Shown: one piece after another, positions 60,932 to 64,000 of the stretch
Layout: each line of letters opens with the position of its first letter
Position numbering within the stretch: position 1 is the stretch's first letter
The notes under the pieces: model-generated
The model's input: the letters and a program-made list of their open reading frames with translations, nothing else
The model's database searches: none
Told to the model about the DNA's origin: nothing
Position numbers and translations under genes: made by a program
DNA from: Kineosporia sp. NBRC 101731
GTDB taxonomy: Bacteria; Actinomycetota; Actinomycetes; Actinomycetales; Kineosporiaceae
Assembly (NCBI RefSeq): GCF_030269305.1
Contig: NZ_BSTC01000001.1
Span: 1-64,000 of the forward strand
Direction: 5' to 3'
DNA length: 64,000 bases

Positions 60932-63658
60932 TCAGGCCGACAGGGCTCTCGCCACGCTGTTCGCGTTCTGATCCATCACCAGCTTCGACACCGTGTCCGC
61001 CGGGGCCGGACGGCCGAAGTGGTAACCCTGGGCCATGGTGCAGCCCAGACGGCGCAGGGCGATCAGCTGGCTGTGTTCCTCGATGCCCTCGGCAATGGTC
61101 TCCAACTGCAGGGTGTGGCCCAGTTGCACGATGCTCTGCACCAGGCTGTCCTGCGCGTCCGCACCCGAGAGCCGGTCCACGAACGAGCGGTCGATCTTCA
61201 GGATGTCCACCGGGAAGCGGTGCAGGTAGCTCAGCGACGAGTAGCCGGTACCGAAGTCGTCGATGGCGATGCGCACGCCCCTGTCCTTGAGTTCTTTCAG
61301 GGTATTCATGGCGCTCTCGGTGTCGTTCATCAGCACGCTCTCCGTCATCTCGAGCACGAGACTGCCTGCGTCGAGACCACTGTCGGCGAGCGCGCGACTG
61401 ACCTCGTCGGCGAAGTCGCGACGCTGCAGCTGTTTGCCCGAGACGTTCACACCGATGTTCATCGGGGTGGACGGAGACATCCGAGCCCACTCCTGGCCCT
61501 GGAAACAAGCTTCCCGCAATACGAATCGTCCGATGTCGTGAATCAGGCCGGTCTGCTCGGCGATCGGTATGAAGAGGTCGGGCCGCACCATGCCCCGCTC
61601 GGGATGGGGCCACCGCACCAGGGCCTCGACCCCCACCAGCTCCCCCGTGTCCAGCACGTAGGTCGGCTGGTAGTGCACCTGGAGCTGGTTGTCCGCGACG
61701 GCCTTGCGCAGTTCGGCCTCCAGCGCCAGACGCTCCACCAGGCTGCTGTGCATGATCGGGTCGTACAGGGCCGGCTCACCGTCCTGCCGTTCCTTGGCCC
61801 GGTACATCGCCAGGTCGGCGTTGCGGATCAGCTGGTCGGCGCTCACCGTGCCGACCTCGGCGCTGGCGATACCGATACTGGCCCGGATGAACAGGTCCCG
61901 GCCGTCGATGACGACCGCCGACTCCAGGCATTGACTGATCCGCGCCGCCACGGCAACGCACTCGGAGCCGGTCAGCGCCCCCTCCATCAGGATCCCGAAC
62001 TCGTCACCACCGAGCCGGGCGATCGTGTCGCCCGGGCGCAGACAGCTGGTCAGCCGTCGGGCCACATCCACCAGCAGGGCGTCACCGGTGGCGTGCCCCA
62101 GGCTGTCGTTGACCTCCTTGAACCCGTCGAGGTCGAGGAACAGCACGCCCACGGTCTCCGGACCGAGCACCCGGCGGCGCATCGCGTGACGCACCCGGTC
62201 GAGGAAGAGGGCGCGGTTGGCCAGGCCGGTCAGCGAGTCGTGGAAGGCCTGGTGCACGAGCTCGTCCTCGAGCTGGCGGCGTTCACTGATGTCGCGCGAG
62301 TTCAGCACGATGGCCTGTACGGCCGGGTCGTCCAGCAGGTTCGTCACGGTGTTCTCGACAGCGACGCGGCGACCGTCGGGGAAGAAGACAACTGCCTCGA
62401 GGGTCGCCGTGGCCAGGGGCGTGGCCGAAATGCTCGCCAGAGCCTCGGTCATCGAGATTCTCGACGCCTCGTCCATCCATTCCTGCACCTGGGCGCCGGC
62501 CAGTCGCTCCGGCGACACGCCGAATACGCGGGTCACCGAGTTGCTGGTGTAGATGAACCGGCCGTTTCGGTCGACCATCGACACCACGTCGGAGCTGTTC
62601 TCGACGAGGGCCCGGAACCGCTGGTGGCTGGTGTCGAGTTCCTGCGTGCGCGAGACCACTCGATGTTCCAGTTCCCTGGTCAGGACGAGGTTCTCCCGCA
62701 TGCTGAAGAGCTGTCGCGCCACCATGAGCAGGATCAGACCGGCCTGGATCCAGCGCGTTCCGTCCTCGGGTGTCCCGGTGATGGCCGGGATCACCAGCGA
62801 CAGTCCGGTCGCGCCGAGAATCACGACGTAGGGCAGCAGCAGGCCGAACTGCCTTGGCAGGGAATCGCTCTCGACGATCTTCTTCGGCGGCATCACGGCC
62901 GAGACCAGCAGCAGCGTGTAGGCGGCCAGCCAGCCCGCGTCGACGGCCTGACCCGACCGGTACTCGCCCGTCAGCTCCAGGTAGGCGTAGGCGCAGTCGG
63001 AGACGCCGAAGACCAGCACGGTCAGGGCGATCGGCTCGATCGGCAGTGCCGACCTGGTTCCGTCGCCCCGGGTGCGCAGCACCAGGTAGGTGGCCAGGGT
63101 GATGAGTGCGATGTCGGCCGAGGGGTAGACGAGCAGCAGCAACTTCTCGGCCGAACCGGTGCTGCTCAGGCGCATCGTCGGCCCGAGCACGCTGACCCAG
63201 CCCACGAGCAGCACGGCCACGCTGACCATCAGGCCGTCGACCAGTGCCCGGATCCGGGCGGCGGCGTTCGGTTCGGGCACCACCATGCGCAGCAGCCCGG
63301 CCACCAGCAGCACGCCGGCGAGCAGGAACCCGATGTCAGCCACCGACGGCGAGGGACTCTCCCGCTGCCGCACCACTGCGTAGAACCCGTTCACGAACTC
63401 GCCGAAGCTCCAGGCCAGCGCCGTCCCACCGAAGAGGAACCAGGTGACCCGGGTGCGACGGTCGTCCCGCACCCGGATCCCCCGCACCCAGCACGCCAGG
63501 CCGGCCAGGATCGCCGTTCCACTCAGGGCGACAGCCGACAACCAGGCCTGGGCCAGGTGCGACCCCGGATGGGCGATGAAGCCCGTGGCCACGACCAGAT
63601 ATCCGATCGCGGCCAGGGCCACCAGGAAGGTGCGCACGCCGGGCCGGGTCAAGGTCAT
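60932..63658 (-). CDS. GGDEF-EAL cyclic-di-GMP protein with seven-TM sensor and PAS
   Basis: A 908-residue protein with an N-terminal membrane region of seven to nine helices (about 10-300), a PAS domain (about 340-460), GGDEF (about 475-635; ARLGGDEF intact) and EAL (about 645-900; VEALVRWPHPERG intact). The sensor differs completely from that of the convergent neighbour, so the two respond to different signals while sharing an output. GGAGGT abuts the ATG, so the true start may be slightly downstream. Confidence 0.92.
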   Translation of the reverse strand: MTLTRPGVRTFLVALAAIGYLVVATGFIAHPGSHLAQAWLSAVALSGTAILAGLACWVRGIRVRDDRRTRVTWFLFGGTALAWSFGEFVNGFYAVVRQRESPSPSVADIGFLLAGVLLVAGLLRMVVPEPNAAARIRALVDGLMVSVAVLLVGWVSVLGPTMRLSSTGSAEKLLLLVYPSADIALITLATYLVLRTRGDGTRSALPIEPIALTVLVFGVSDCAYAYLELTGEYRSGQAVDAGWLAAYTLLLVSAVMPPKKIVESDSLPRQFGLLLPYVVILGATGLSLVIPAITGTPEDGTRWIQAGLILLMVARQLFSMRENLVLTRELEHRVVSRTQELDTSHQRFRALVENSSDVVSMVDRNGRFIYTSNSVTRVFGVSPERLAGAQVQEWMDEASRISMTEALASISATPLATATLEAVVFFPDGRRVAVENTVTNLLDDPAVQAIVLNSRDISERRQLEDELVHQAFHDSLTGLANRALFLDRVRHAMRRRVLGPETVGVLFLDLDGFKEVNDSLGHATGDALLVDVARRLTSCLRPGDTIARLGGDEFGILMEGALTGSECVAVAARISQCLESAVVIDGRDLFIRASIGIASAEVGTVSADQLIRNADLAMYRAKERQDGEPALYDPIMHSSLVERLALEAELRKAVADNQLQVHYQPTYVLDTGELVGVEALVRWPHPERGMVRPDLFIPIAEQTGLIHDIGRFVLREACFQGQEWARMSPSTPMNIGVNVSGKQLQRRDFADEVSRALADSGLDAGSLVLEMTESVLMNDTESAMNTLKELKDRGVRIAIDDFGTGYSSLSYLHRFPVDILKIDRSFVDRLSGADAQDSLVQSIVQLGHTLQLETIAEGIEEHSQLIALRRLGCTMAQGYHFGRPAPADTVSKLVMDQNANSVARALSA

Positions 63659-63756
63659 ACCTCCAGCAGTCGACTAGACGCTGGGGGTTGTTGATGGCCC
63701 GTTGGAGTAGCGCGGAGTGTCTGGACAACCCTTTTGGCGGATGGCCCACCCCGGAA

Positions 63757-64000
63757 TCAGCGAGCTTTCCAGTCGGACAGTGAACTCAGCATGAATCCGG
63801 CGCCACCCGGATCGGCGACACCCGCCAGGCGGCCGAACGGCGTGTCCTCGGGGCGCATGTTCACCGTGCCACCGTTCTTCTCGATGGCGGCCACCGTGGC
63901 GTCCACGTCGTCGCACCCCAGGTAGAAGTGCCAGTTCGCGGGCACGCCCGGCGGCAGGAAAGTGGCGTCCATGATTCCGGCCACCGGCTCGCCGCCGGCG
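63757..64000 (-). CDS. VOC-family protein, partial at the right edge
   Basis: The C-terminal part of a glyoxalase/bleomycin-resistance fold protein; the reading frame stays open through the window end. Visible motifs are WHFYLGCDDVDATVAAIEKNGGTV and FGRLAGVADPGGAGFML, with the beta-alpha-beta pattern and the acid/His-poor pattern of a non-metal VOC protein. The N-terminal half, with its start, lies outside. Confidence 0.85.
   Translation of the reverse strand, partial: AGGEPVAGIMDATFLPPGVPANWHFYLGCDDVDATVAAIEKNGGTVNMRPEDTPFGRLAGVADPGGAGFMLSSLSDWKAR

Noticed and set aside
61019-63694. 891-codon plus-strand frame opposite the GGDEF-EAL gene
   Set aside because: The minus-strand frame encodes intact GGDEF, EAL and PAS domains; the plus frame is Gln/His/Arg-rich without domains.

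Overview
The window is very GC-rich (estimated above 70%), densely coded and full of actinobacterial hallmarks: LCP glycopolymer transferases, GTP-dependent PEP carboxykinase, several PknB-like Ser/Thr kinases, DUF2510, DUF6328, HelD, GTG starts and GTGA stop/start overlaps. It is a chromosomal stretch of a high-GC actinomycete. The genus cannot be fixed from the sequence; a Kineosporiaceae-like organism is a guess. There is no prophage, insertion sequence, CRISPR array or obvious biosynthetic island.

Layout. 0.4-1.9 kb: Ada/AlkA-type DNA repair protein. 2.1-8.3 kb: carboxylate uptake, with a LytS/LytTR two-component pair coupled to a small membrane protein and a sodium:solute symporter, then a second DUF485-ActP pair preceded by two CRP-like sites. 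8.3-11.1 kb: an apparent trpB-trpA-gntR operon whose promoter is wrapped in two TTCTAGAA palindromes. 11.3-20.2 kb: signalling cluster of an ECF sigma factor, three receptor-type Ser/Thr kinases and a lipoprotein. 20.4-30.2 kb: PAP2 phosphatase, threonine dehydratase, a NarL-type two-component pair, acyltransferases, HelD and a patatin. 30.2-34.0 kb: VapBC-like module, EamA exporter with divergent LysR regulator, and a nuclease-fold/DUF2510 protein. 34.0-37.7 kb: pcaF-pcaI-pcaJ, the last steps of the beta-ketoadipate pathway, with an IclR regulator. 37.7-42.0 kb: DesK/DesR-like pair with a NatAB-like ABC exporter. 42.3-44.2 kb: pckG. 44.3-49.5 kb: secreted lipoprotein, tRNA-Ser(GCU) and two LCP paralogues. 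49.7-58.5 kb: acyl-CoA ligase, phosphatase, ACT protein, a second UTRA-type GntR, zwf, DUF1275 and small membrane proteins, GDPD. 58.6-63.7 kb: two tail-to-tail GGDEF-EAL proteins. The right edge cuts a VOC-family gene.

How it fits together. Several loci deal with two- and four-carbon metabolism: acetate/pyruvate uptake, ring cleavage to succinyl-CoA and acetyl-CoA, PEP carboxykinase for gluconeogenesis, and G6PD. CRP-like sites lie upstream of both the ActP operon and pckG, which suggests shared cAMP-type control. The most distinctive signals are regulatory: the same GTTCTAGAAC core is found at the trpB promoter and inside four long palindromic intergenic elements, and pckG has a second promoter whose spacer is filled by a palindrome. 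The trp locus is also odd because TrpA carries Glu where the catalytic Asp60 of E. coli TrpA is expected, while TrpB looks fully canonical.
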